Of a stretch of 64,000 nt of DNA, positions 48,514 to 57,075 are shown piece by piece. Every line of letters starts with the position of its first letter. Position 1 is the stretch's first letter. Under the pieces are notes generated by a model. The model was given only the letters and a program-made list of their open reading frames with translations, was not told the origin of the DNA and did no database searches. The translations under genes were made by a program, and so were the position numbers. This stretch comes from JAVBMJ01 sp031551275 (GTDB taxonomy: Bacteria; Bacteroidota; Bacteroidia; Bacteroidales; Rikenellaceae): assembly GCA_031551275.1 (NCBI GenBank), contig JAVBNX010000007.1, positions 310,001-374,000 of the forward strand, in the 5' to 3' direction.

Positions 48514-50451
48514 TTAATTCATCATAACTTGGCCGCCCGTTACGGGAATGGCTTGCCCTGTTTCGCAAGTTTGTTCTACCGCGTACAGGATCGCTTTGGT
48601 AACGTCCCCGGGGCTGGTGCCCTTGCTCATCGGCACCTGGGCCATGTAGAACTTGCGGACGTCCTCCACGCTCTTCGCTCCGGGGACTTTCCCGGCGTTG
48701 AGGTACTGCACGAACAGGCCGTTTTCGGGGTCGGACCAGAGGGGGCCTTCGTAGAAGTTGCCCGGGCAGACCGAGTTGACCTTGATGCGGAAGGGGGCCA
48801 GCTCCAGCGCGAAGGACTGGGTCAGGCCCACGCCGCCGAATTTGCCGCCCGCGTAGGCGAAGTTGGCCTTCGAGCCGCGCAGCCCCGACTTGGAGTTGAC
48901 CTGCACGATATCGCCATAATTTTCCGCGCAATACTTGTTTTGAAGTTTCATGACCGGGGTGCACGCCTTCACGCAGTAGAAGTAGGCGTTGTAGTTGATC
49001 CTGGTCACGAAGTCGAAGTTCTCCGGGGTCATGTCCTCGATGCCGCCCGCGCGCAGTACGCCCGCGTTGCTCACGAAGAGGTCCAGTCCGCCGAACTCGC
49101 AGACGGTCAGGCGCATCAATTCGCCCAGGCTCGCCATATCGGCCACGTTGGTCTTCACGAAGACGGCCTTGCAGGTCTTAAAGCCCGCCGACAAACGAGC
49201 CGCCGTTTTCTGCCCCACCTCCTCGTTGAGGTCGGCCACCACGACGTTGCATCCCTGTTTCATCAAACACTCCGCGATGCCCTCGCCGAAGCCCTGGGCC
49301 GCGCCGGTCACGATGGCGACCTTGTTTTGCATGCGCCCCTGTGCCGCGGAGGCCGCCACGCTGCGGCGGTAGTTCTCCACCTCCCAGTTGTCGATAAAGT
49401 CGATCTGGGCCTGGGTCATGGGGTGCTCGCCCCCGAAATTCTGCGCCAGCCACGCGATCTTCAGCATATCGGTAAACACGTCCGAGATGATCGCCGCGCC
49501 GGAAGCGTTGTCGCCCGCCGAGATCATGCCCAACCCCTTGATAAGGATCACTTTGGGCGTGTAGCCGTTCCGGGCGGTGTAGTCGGCGATCTGCTTTTGG
49601 ATGGCTTCGAGGTCCTGCGTCTCGGAGTAGATGTACTTCGATTTGCAGTAAACGATAATATCCGGCGAGAAGGGTTTTTCGATCTTCGCAAACTCCTTTC
49701 CTGAAGCGATAAATCGCTCGATCAGGGGCGAATTCTCGACCTTCAAAACCTTGCCGCCCAGCATCATGCGGATAGCGGGGACGATTCCCGTAACTTCCGC
49801 CGCCACCTCGCTCATCGCAGCAGGCACGGCCTCTTTGACCCGGCTTTCGATCTTGGAGAGCACGCGGTCGTAAACGGCCTTGATCCGCCCGATATCGTCC
49901 GCGCCCACGAAGATGCCGTGGTTTTGCAGCAAAATGATCTCGGGCTGTTTGCCGTTGGCCTTTTCAAAGGCGGCCAGCCCGTCCTCGACCTTTTTGAAGA
50001 GCACGTAGCCCGGGTCGGTGTAGGGGATGTAGAGGGCCTCGTTGCCGAAGAGCTCCGCGGTCGCCTTGACGCAATCGTTGGAGCACATCAGCGCGTTGAC
50101 CATCGTGGGGTGCAGGTGGACGACGAAGGCGGCCTTGATCGCGTTGTGCATCGAGGTCTCCACGCTCGGACGGCGGTCCTTGGTAATGCACGCCGCGGCC
50201 AGGTCGAGTTTAACTTCTTCCTCGCGTTGGGCGGTGTCCGCGCTGTATTTGCGCGTGGAGATCACTTCGAGCTTGCTGCGGTCCAGCACCGCGAAACCCT
50301 CCTCGGTAATCGTGGCCAGGGAGCTGCCCGAGGCCTTGACCCAGAGTTTTTCCGCGTTTTTGTAGGAGGTGTTGCCGCCCCCCGCGATCACGTAGCGCGA
50401 ATCGCTGCCGTAGTGGCGCGAAATCTCTATGAGTTGTTCGATCTGCTTCAT
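48514..50451 (-). CDS. Bifunctional class II aldolase/short-chain dehydrogenase (COG3347-type)
   Basis: A 645-residue fusion. Residues about 1-365 form a RhaD/class II aldolase domain with metal ligands His112 and His114 (VVHLHPTMVNAL) and His178 (LLQNHGIF). Residues about 374-645 form an SDR: TGAAQGFGEG (382-391), SNAG, Ser520, Tyr533 and Lys537 as catalytic triad, ending in VTGGQVMMN. This SDR half strongly resembles sorbitol-6-phosphate 2-dehydrogenase (VQVNSKSGLRGSK, GGKFGGVGLTQSFALELA). Other COG3347 fusions cleave rhamnulose-phosphate and oxidise lactaldehyde; here a ketose/polyol phosphate is as likely. Start ATG overlaps the PHP gene by 4 bp. Confidence 0.85.
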   Translation of the reverse strand: MKQIEQLIEISRHYGSDSRYVIAGGGNTSYKNAEKLWVKASGSSLATITEEGFAVLDRSKLEVISTRKYSADTAQREEEVKLDLAAACITKDRRPSVETSMHNAIKAAFVVHLHPTMVNALMCSNDCVKATAELFGNEALYIPYTDPGYVLFKKVEDGLAAFEKANGKQPEIILLQNHGIFVGADDIGRIKAVYDRVLSKIESRVKEAVPAAMSEVAAEVTGIVPAIRMMLGGKVLKVENSPLIERFIASGKEFAKIEKPFSPDIIVYCKSKYIYSETQDLEAIQKQIADYTARNGYTPKVILIKGLGMISAGDNASGAAIISDVFTDMLKIAWLAQNFGGEHPMTQAQIDFIDNWEVENYRRSVAASAAQGRMQNKVAIVTGAAQGFGEGIAECLMKQGCNVVVADLNEEVGQKTAARLSAGFKTCKAVFVKTNVADMASLGELMRLTVCEFGGLDLFVSNAGVLRAGGIEDMTPENFDFVTRINYNAYFYCVKACTPVMKLQNKYCAENYGDIVQVNSKSGLRGSKANFAYAGGKFGGVGLTQSFALELAPFRIKVNSVCPGNFYEGPLWSDPENGLFVQYLNAGKVPGAKSVEDVRKFYMAQVPMSKGTSPGDVTKAILYAVEQTCETGQAIPVTGGQVMMN

Positions 50452-51635
50452 TTCACAGCCGATTTAATCAATTGTTGGCCCAGGGCGATAAAGCTGTCGC
50501 GCTTGGAAGCGTCCGCTTTGCCCTGTGCGTCCAGATAACCTTTTTTCTCGCGGCGGTACATCTCCTGGTGGGCCGCCACCACGCACGCGCCTTTGTAGTT
50601 GATCTCCAAAAGCAGGTCGGTCAACGCCGCGCCGCCCCGTGCGAAAAGCTCGATTGGCTCCATGGCCGGGGTGTTGTGCTCGCTGCCGAAGGTGACCACG
50701 AAGCCACGGTCCCAAAGGTACTTGGCGTACTTTTCCAGCACCTCCACGCTGTTGCGCGTGGTGATGAACTCGACGGAGTAGAATCCGCGTGCGAGCAGCG
50801 TATCTGCCGCCTTTTCCAGGTCGCCCTCGAAGTCGGTAAAGCCGCCCTTCGCGTCGTCCGCAAGGAACGGATAGGTCGGAATCCCCCCGGCGGCCAGAAT
50901 GATCTGCCTCACGTCCTCCATGGGAAGGAACGCCTTGGGATCCTCGGCCACGAAGGCCGCGCCGCCCGCCTTGAGCAGGTTGCCGCGGATCTCGTTCTCC
51001 ACGCCGGCCATATCGCCGACGGCCGATTTAAGCTCCTTGCCCCCGAATATATCGGCGAAAAAGGCCTTGATCTTTGCCTCGTCGTTGTCGAGGTGGGCAT
51101 AAGCCTCCATCCGCAGCGCCTTGGCCAGGTGGCGTTCGCGCACATTGCCTTTAGTCAGCTCCTTTTTGATCTTCTCGATCTCCAGCCCGAAACCGGCTTT
51201 TTTCTCCGCCAGCAGGTCGTTGACCTTGCCGCACATGGCCGCCACCTGCGCGTTCGACTCGTCGACCACGCTGCGCAGTTGCGAGGCGTAAGGCTCGGGG
51301 ATGAGCCCTGTATGGGCCAGCCCCTTGCCGCTGATGTAGGTACGCCCCGGATTGCCCGGATCGTTCACCCGAAGGCCGCTGTTCTGGTCCTCGGCGTTGA
51401 GGCTGATCATCTCTATATTGAACAGCGGATAGAGTTTGCGTTTGGCGCACTCCGAAGCCCACTGGCCGTAACCCGCGGTCGTGTTGAAGTCGTTGATCCC
51501 GACCACCCTCACGTCCTGCTCCGCAGCCATATCCAACGCCTGCTGGATTGAGCTAAACGCACTGAAAGAATAAGGCGTGTGAAGGTGAGCATTCACCTTC
51601 ACACTGCCGTTTCCATTATTGCAACACTCGCACAT
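50448..51635 (-). CDS. PHP-domain protein with altered metal site
   Basis: A 395-residue protein starting MCECCNNGNG. The N-terminal motif VNAHLHTPYSFSAFS carries the HxH typical of PHP phosphoesterases; VVGINDFNTTAGYG replaces the usual D-H of motif II, and FVVTFGSEHNTPAME near residue 325 corresponds to motif IV with Glu in place of Asp. The motifs are thus partly divergent. Residues about 150-230 form an inserted helical region. PHP enzymes hydrolyse phosphate esters; a sugar-phosphate phosphatase or other role is possible. It shares TAATG with the E1 stop and 4 bp with the next gene, so is tightly coupled in the operon. Confidence 0.75.
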   Translation of the reverse strand: MCECCNNGNGSVKVNAHLHTPYSFSAFSSIQQALDMAAEQDVRVVGINDFNTTAGYGQWASECAKRKLYPLFNIEMISLNAEDQNSGLRVNDPGNPGRTYISGKGLAHTGLIPEPYASQLRSVVDESNAQVAAMCGKVNDLLAEKKAGFGLEIEKIKKELTKGNVRERHLAKALRMEAYAHLDNDEAKIKAFFADIFGGKELKSAVGDMAGVENEIRGNLLKAGGAAFVAEDPKAFLPMEDVRQIILAAGGIPTYPFLADDAKGGFTDFEGDLEKAADTLLARGFYSVEFITTRNSVEVLEKYAKYLWDRGFVVTFGSEHNTPAMEPIELFARGGAALTDLLLEINYKGACVVAAHQEMYRREKKGYLDAQGKADASKRDSFIALGQQLIKSAVK

Positions 51636-54109
51636 TACACTCCTGCTTTAGCGCGGCGGATCTTCTCGCCGTTAGTGAAGTTCGAGGTGGGTACGTGACC
51701 GGCCAGGGGCACGATGCGCTCGTGGATCGCGTCGATGATCCACTCGGGCTGCGGGAAGAAGACGTCTTCCAGTTCGTAGGCCGGGGTAATCCAGTTCCGC
51801 GAACCGACCACCACGGGGGGCGCGTCCAGTTCGTCGAAGGCCAGCTCGGTAATGTTCGCGGCCAGATCGTTCAGGAACGAACCCCTCGACGAGGCGTCCG
51901 ATGCGATCAACACGCGGCCGGTCTTCTTGATCGACTCGATCACGGGGGTGTAGTTGAAGGGAACCAAACTGCGCGCGTCGATTACCTCGGCGCTCATGCC
52001 GTACTTCTCTTCCAGTATCTTGGCTGCGTCGAGGGCCCTGTACAGGGTCGCGCCGATGGTCAGGATCGTGATGTCCTTACCGGCACGCTTGATGTCGGGC
52101 TCGCCGAAGGGGATCTCGTAGTATCCTTCGGGTACGCCGCCCTCGTGGAACTGCTCGCCGATCTCGTAGATGCGCTGGCTCTCGAAGAAGACTACGGGGT
52201 CGCTGCCCTGCAATGCCGTGTTCATAAGGCCCTTCGCATCGTAAGGAGTAACGGGGAAGACCACTTTCAGCCCCGGGATGTGAGTGCAGAGCGAGGTCCA
52301 GTCCTGCGAGTGCTGCGCGCCGTATTTCGAACCGACCGATACCCTCAGAACGATGGGCATCTTGATCAGGTTGCCGCTCATGGCCTGCCATTTGGGCATC
52401 TGGTTGAACACCTCGTCGCCGCAACGCCCCAAAAAGTCGCAATACATGATCTCGGGGACCACGCGGCCGCCGCACATGGCGTAACCGATGGCCGTGGCCA
52501 CGATGGCCGCCTCGGCGATGGGCGAGTTGAACAAACGGTGGTAGGGCAGGGCCTCGGTCAGGCCGCGGTAGACGGCGAACGCGCCGCCCCAGTCGCGGTT
52601 CTCCTCGCCGTAAGCCACCAGCGACGCGTCCTTGTAGAAACGGTCGATCATGGCCTCGAAGATCCCGTCGCGCAGTTGGAACTGCTTCATTTTCGACACG
52701 GGCTTGCCCTCCGCGTCGACCGTGGAGCGCACCTTGCCTGCGATCTGCTTCACCCTGGGGTTCTCCTCCATGGGGTGGTTCACGTCGGGCTTGGCATCCG
52801 AGAACGAATCGACGGATTGGTTGGAGAAAATCATCTCGCCCAGCAGTTCGGGCTCCTTGTGCAGGTCCATGCGGGGCGACAGCTCGTCGTCGATGGCCAG
52901 TTTGAAGGTGGCCAGCATGGCGTCTTTGACCTCCTGCCAGACCTTGTCCAGGTCGCCCTGCTTGACCACCCCGGCCTTGACCAGCTCCTTGCCGTAAGCC
53001 TCGATGCAGTCGTTGGTCTCCCACAGTTCGATCTCCTCCTTGGTCCTGTACGACGAAGCGTCCGAGGGGCTGTGCCCGCTGTAACGGTAAGTCAGAACGT
53101 CCAACAGGACCGGGCCTTTGCCGCTTTCGAGCAAGGGACGCTTGCGGCGGTAGGCGTCGATCACGGCCAACGGGTTGTAGCCATCCACCCTCTCGGCGTG
53201 CATCTGGTCGGGGTTGACCCCGGCGCCGATCCTCGCCGCGATGTCGTAGCCCATGGTCTCGCCCTTGGTCTGGCCGCCCATGCCGTATTGGTTGTTCATG
53301 ATGTTGAGCATATAGGGCAACCCGCCTTTCATATCGCCCTCCCAGAGCTGGGTGAACTGGTCCATGGCGGCGAAGGAGAGCCCTTCCCAGACCGGACCGC
53401 AGGCCATCGAGGCGTCGCCCAGGTTGGCGATCACGATGCCTTTCTTGCGGTTGACCTTTTTGTAGAGGGCCGCGCCCACGGCGATCGCGCCGCTGCCGCC
53501 CACAATGGCGTTGTTGGGGTAGATGCCGAACGGGGTAAAGAAGGTGTGCATCGAACCGCCCAGACCCTTGTTGAAGCCCGTTACGCGGGCGAACACCTCA
53601 GCCAGCGCGCCGTATAGCAGGAAGCGCACGGCCGTCTCCTTGACCGAACCCTTGAAGTTCTTTTTGACCACGTTGACGGTCGCGCCGCCCCAGAACTCGT
53701 CCATGATCTTTTCCAACTCCTTGTCGCCCATCAGCTCGATGGTGCGCAAACCCTTGGCCAGGATCTCGCCGTGGCTGCGGTGGGAGCCGAAGATGTAGTC
53801 GTCCACGCCCAGCGTGAAGGCCATACCGACCGCGGCGGCCTCCTGCCCTGCCGAAAGGTGGGCGGGACCGGGGTTGTTGTACTCGATGCCGGCGTACGCT
53901 CCGGTGGTCTTGACCAGGTGGAGCATGGTCTCGAACTCGCGGATAAAGGCCATATCCCGGAAGATATTGACGAGCTCTTTTTTCGAAAAATTCTTCGCGT
54001 CCAGCTCCTGCTTAACGGTTTTGTCGTAGGCGTTTACGGGAATGGGGCTGAACTTGATCTGGCCTTTCGCCCGTGCTTTCTTCGGGTCGATGAATTGTGA
54101 TTTAGGCAT
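51635..54109 (-). CDS. 2-oxo-acid dehydrogenase E1, fused alpha-beta subunits
   Basis: An 824-residue thiamine-diphosphate-dependent E1 with alpha (about 1-410) and beta (about 470-824) subunits in one chain. Alpha shows NLGDASMACGPVWEGLSFAAMDQFTQ followed by MNNQYGMGGQT (ThDP/Mg motif, with GDAS for the more usual GDGA), and TYRYSGHSPSDASSYRTKEEI. Beta shows YGEENRDWGGAF, FNSPIAEAAIVATAIGYAM, GAQHSQDWTS and VIDARSLVPFNYTPV. Substrate (pyruvate, acetoin or a branched 2-oxo acid) is not settled by motifs; the E1 beta ending and acetolactate decarboxylase nearby make acetoin possible. 21 nt after lpd. Confidence 0.88.
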   Translation of the reverse strand: MPKSQFIDPKKARAKGQIKFSPIPVNAYDKTVKQELDAKNFSKKELVNIFRDMAFIREFETMLHLVKTTGAYAGIEYNNPGPAHLSAGQEAAAVGMAFTLGVDDYIFGSHRSHGEILAKGLRTIELMGDKELEKIMDEFWGGATVNVVKKNFKGSVKETAVRFLLYGALAEVFARVTGFNKGLGGSMHTFFTPFGIYPNNAIVGGSGAIAVGAALYKKVNRKKGIVIANLGDASMACGPVWEGLSFAAMDQFTQLWEGDMKGGLPYMLNIMNNQYGMGGQTKGETMGYDIAARIGAGVNPDQMHAERVDGYNPLAVIDAYRRKRPLLESGKGPVLLDVLTYRYSGHSPSDASSYRTKEEIELWETNDCIEAYGKELVKAGVVKQGDLDKVWQEVKDAMLATFKLAIDDELSPRMDLHKEPELLGEMIFSNQSVDSFSDAKPDVNHPMEENPRVKQIAGKVRSTVDAEGKPVSKMKQFQLRDGIFEAMIDRFYKDASLVAYGEENRDWGGAFAVYRGLTEALPYHRLFNSPIAEAAIVATAIGYAMCGGRVVPEIMYCDFLGRCGDEVFNQMPKWQAMSGNLIKMPIVLRVSVGSKYGAQHSQDWTSLCTHIPGLKVVFPVTPYDAKGLMNTALQGSDPVVFFESQRIYEIGEQFHEGGVPEGYYEIPFGEPDIKRAGKDITILTIGATLYRALDAAKILEEKYGMSAEVIDARSLVPFNYTPVIESIKKTGRVLIASDASSRGSFLNDLAANITELAFDELDAPPVVVGSRNWITPAYELEDVFFPQPEWIIDAIHERIVPLAGHVPTSNFTNGEKIRRAKAGV

Positions 54110-54130
54110 GGTATCTTATTTTTTAGATTT

Positions 54131-55489
54131 TTAGAACGTAAAAATGGCTTCCTTGATGATCTCGCTCACGGTGGGGTGGGGGAATACCACCTCTTTGAGC
54201 TCCTTGACGGTCATCTCCTGCTCAATGGCCATGCAGGCGCCCCAGATCATCTCCGAGCAGGGGTTGCCCATCATGTGCACGCCCAGCACCTGGCCGTATT
54301 TGGCGCCGACCACCACTTTGCAGAGCCCCGCGCCGCCTTCGTTCTCGGCGACGAAGCGTCCGGCGTACGCCATCGGCAGGCTCAACTCTTTGGCCTCGAT
54401 GCCTTTCTTCTGGGCCGCGTCGAGGGTCAGGCCCACGCAGGCCACCTCGGGGTTGGTGTAGACCACGCCCGGAATGGCGTCGTACCTCATCCGGTCGTTA
54501 CCGCCGCACAGGTTGTTGACCACCACTTCGCCCTCGCGGCTGGCGGTGTGCGCCAGCATCGAGAATCCCGTCACATCGCCCGCCGCGTAGATGCCGGGGA
54601 TGTTGGTCCTCATCTTCTCGTCTACCCTGACCGCGCCGCGGTCGAGCTCCACGCCCAGCGTCTCCAGCCCGAAGCCCTTGGTCACGGCCCTGCGGCCCAC
54701 GCTGACCAGGATCTTGTCGCCCGTTACGGATTGCTCCGCCCCGGCCGTGTCGGTAAAGACCACCTTGTTGCCCTCCATGCGCGTTACCTTGCACGAGAGG
54801 TTGAATTTCACGCCCTTCTTGGCGTAGACGTCGCGCGTCATGGCGCTGATCTCAGCATCGAGGCCGCCCAGGATCTCGGGCAGCATCTCGACCACGGTAA
54901 CCTCCGTGCCCAACGAGTTAAAGAAGCTGGCGAACTCCATCCCGATCACCCCCCCGCCTATGATCACCAGCGATTTGGGTTGCTCTTTCAGGGCCAGGAT
55001 CTCCCGGTTGGTCAAAATGATGTCGCCCGCTTCCGCGATACCGGGGATGGGGGGCACGAAGGCCTCCGACCCGGAGCAGATCAGCAGGTTTTTGGCCGCG
55101 TAGCTGTTGCCCGCGCAGTCGATCTGAACGCCTTCGCCGCTGCGCCCGGTAATCACGGCCTCGCCCTTGACCACCTCCACTTTGTGGGCTTTCATTTTGG
55201 AGCCGATCCCGGCCACCAGTTTGCGCACCACCTTGTTCTTGCGCTCGACGATCTTTGAGTACTCGAACGCTACGCCCGAGGCGGTGATGCCGTATTTATC
55301 GCCGTGGGAGGCCGTGTCGTAGACCTTGGCGCTGTACAGCAGCGTCTTGGTGGGGATGCAACCCTCGTTGAGGCACACGCCCCCGAGTTCTCTCTTTTCG
55401 AACAGAACCACGCTCAGGCCGTTGGCCCCCGCGCGCTCGGCAGCTACATACCCTCCGGGGCCGCCGCCTATGATCGCTAAGTCGTACAT
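54131..55489 (-). CDS. lpd: Dihydrolipoyl dehydrogenase (E3)
   Basis: FAD flavoprotein that re-oxidises dihydrolipoamide with NAD+. Start ATG at 55489 (MYDLAIIGGGPGGYVAAERAG) is one base after the E2 stop. Redox-active disulfide GGVCLNEGCIPTK, NAD motif IIGGGVIGMEFASFFNSLG, FAD motif GIYAAGDV and the C-terminal HPTVSEII block (His as base) are all present. 452 residues, typical. It is a dedicated third component of the complex in this operon. Confidence 0.95.
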   Translation of the reverse strand: MYDLAIIGGGPGGYVAAERAGANGLSVVLFEKRELGGVCLNEGCIPTKTLLYSAKVYDTASHGDKYGITASGVAFEYSKIVERKNKVVRKLVAGIGSKMKAHKVEVVKGEAVITGRSGEGVQIDCAGNSYAAKNLLICSGSEAFVPPIPGIAEAGDIILTNREILALKEQPKSLVIIGGGVIGMEFASFFNSLGTEVTVVEMLPEILGGLDAEISAMTRDVYAKKGVKFNLSCKVTRMEGNKVVFTDTAGAEQSVTGDKILVSVGRRAVTKGFGLETLGVELDRGAVRVDEKMRTNIPGIYAAGDVTGFSMLAHTASREGEVVVNNLCGGNDRMRYDAIPGVVYTNPEVACVGLTLDAAQKKGIEAKELSLPMAYAGRFVAENEGGAGLCKVVVGAKYGQVLGVHMMGNPCSEMIWGACMAIEQEMTVKELKEVVFPHPTVSEIIKEAIFTF

Positions 55490-55490
55490 A

Positions 55491-56879
55491 TCAGAAGATT
55501 CCAAGGTCAAGGTTTTCAATTTCGATGGCTACCTGCTTCACGAAGCGCGTGGCCTGTCCGCCGTCCAACGCCCTGTGGTCGTAGGTCAGGCTCAGCCCGA
55601 TGTGGGGCACGAAAGCGTAGACCCCGTCGCCGAGGTCCTTGGGACGCGGCAGGATGGTGTTCACGCCCAGGATGGCCGCCTGGGGCAGGTTGATGACGGG
55701 GGTAAAGACCTCCACGCCGTAGTTGCCCAAATTGGAGACGGTAAAGGAGGCCGCCTCGGGCGAGAGCAGGTCGGGGTTGATCGAACCCTTCTTGCAGGCG
55801 TCGGCGATGTCCTTGAATCTGGCCGCCAGCTCGCGGATGCTCAGATCGTCGGCGTTCCTGACCACCGGGACCATCAGACCGCGGTCGGTATCGACGGCCA
55901 GCGCGAGGTGCACCTTATTAAAGAGGCGTACCTTGTCGCCGAGGAAGTGCGCGTTGACCTCGGGGAATTTCTTCAAGGCCTTGATCACCGCGAAGCATAC
56001 CATATCGTTGATGGTGATGTTCTCGCCCTTGGCTTTGCATTGCTTGCGCAGCTCGAGCATCCGGCGCGCGTCCCCGCCCAGGTGGTGGGTCAGCTGCGCC
56101 GAGTTCTGCAACGAGGCGTGCATCGCCTTGGCGATCAGCTTGCGCATGTTGGAGAGCGGTTTTACGGTGCTGTCCTCGCCGTCCACGGCAGCCGAAACCA
56201 CCCCAGCCGCCGCCGGAGCCGCCTGCGCCGCGCCCGCCAGGTCCGCGCCGCGAACCATACCGGCCAGGCCGCTTCCCTGCGCGGGAACAGCGCCGCCCTC
56301 TTTAAGCATCTCCTGCGCCAGGGGCGAAACCCGGGGCGAAACCTCGATGGCCTGCACCACGTCGCGGGAGATTACCCGCCCGTCGGGGCCCGTGCCGCTG
56401 AGACGCGCCGCGTCCACCCCGTGGGTCTCGGCCAGCTTGCGTGCGCGGGGCGAGACGGCCGACGCGCTTTCATTGTAGGCGACCTGCGCCGCGGGGGCTG
56501 CCGGAGCCGCTTGTGCAACGGGAGCCGCTTCGGCTTTGGGAGCCTCGGCAACCGGGGCAGTGACCGGGACCGCGGCCGGAGCGGGAGCGGGTGCCGCCTC
56601 GGGGGCCGCGCCGCCGGGACGGAATTCGGCTGTCGATTCGCCGGGATTGCCGATCACCATCACGTTGACCAGCACGGGGATCTCATCCCCCTCGCTGAAA
56701 AAGATATCCAACACCTCGCCCGCCACCTTGGCCTCCTCCTCGAAGGATGCCTTGTCGGTCTCGTAGGCGAAGAGCACGTCGCCGGGGGCGACCTTGTCTC
56801 CTTTTTTCTTGCGGAATTCGGTCAGGATGCAACTCTCGACCGATTGCCCCTGTTTGGGCATAATTACTGCTGTTGCCAT
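55491..56879 (-). CDS. Dihydrolipoamide acyltransferase E2
   Basis: A 462-residue E2. The lipoyl domain (about 1-78) has its lipoylated lysine at K43 in ETDKASFEEEA; an Ala/Pro-rich linker (about 80-125) follows, then the E1/E3-binding domain (VSPRARKLAETHGVDAARLSGTGPDGRVISRDV), a second Ala-rich linker, and the catalytic domain ending with LTYDHRALDGGQATRF (catalytic His/Asp). First gene of the eight-gene operon, so its lipoate ligase partner is encoded at the far end. E2 of pyruvate or acetoin type cannot be told apart by eye. Confidence 0.92.
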   Translation of the reverse strand: MATAVIMPKQGQSVESCILTEFRKKKGDKVAPGDVLFAYETDKASFEEEAKVAGEVLDIFFSEGDEIPVLVNVMVIGNPGESTAEFRPGGAAPEAAPAPAPAAVPVTAPVAEAPKAEAAPVAQAAPAAPAAQVAYNESASAVSPRARKLAETHGVDAARLSGTGPDGRVISRDVVQAIEVSPRVSPLAQEMLKEGGAVPAQGSGLAGMVRGADLAGAAQAAPAAAGVVSAAVDGEDSTVKPLSNMRKLIAKAMHASLQNSAQLTHHLGGDARRMLELRKQCKAKGENITINDMVCFAVIKALKKFPEVNAHFLGDKVRLFNKVHLALAVDTDRGLMVPVVRNADDLSIRELAARFKDIADACKKGSINPDLLSPEAASFTVSNLGNYGVEVFTPVINLPQAAILGVNTILPRPKDLGDGVYAFVPHIGLSLTYDHRALDGGQATRFVKQVAIEIENLDLGIF

Positions 56880-56905
56880 ATCGTTGTTTTAGGTAGTTTC
56901 CGCGA

Positions 56906-56934
56906 CAAAGTTACTACTTTTTTTGTATTTACAA
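56906..56934 (-). promoter_or_regulatory. Promoter of the E2-to-lplA operon
   Basis: Minus-strand TAACTTTG (56913-56906) is an exact -7 element 27 nt before the E2 start, with TTG (56934-56932) at 18-nt spacing as -33. The -33 part lies within a TTTACAAGTT operator candidate. Confidence 0.6.
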
Positions 56935-57040
56935 GTTATTTATAAATATATTTGCAGTCATGATCTTAGGCCTTTTTGCCTGTTTACAAGTTGATAACTT
57001 GTATTTACATGTAAAAAGCCTTTGATTCTATTGTAAATAG
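56928..57040. promoter_or_regulatory. GntR operator array in the divergent intergenic region
   Basis: Repeated TTTACA/TGTAAA half-sites: TTTACAAGTT at 56928-56937 and again at 56983-56992; perfect palindrome ACAAGTTGATAACTTGT at 56986-57002; TTTACATGTAAA at 57004-57015; CTATTGTAAATAG at 57028-57040. They overlap the -33 regions of both divergent promoters. The AT-rich gap is otherwise empty of genes. Binding by the adjacent GntR protein is inferred. Confidence 0.65.
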
Positions 57041-57060
57041 AGAAAATTGACATACCTTTG
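57031..57060 (+). promoter_or_regulatory. Promoter of the gntR gene
   Basis: TTG (57031-57033), 19-nt spacer, TACCTTTG (57053-57060), 15 nt before the ATG at 57076. The -33 element sits in the CTATTGTAAATAG palindrome. Confidence 0.6.
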
Positions 57061-57075
57061 CATCTGCTTTCAACT

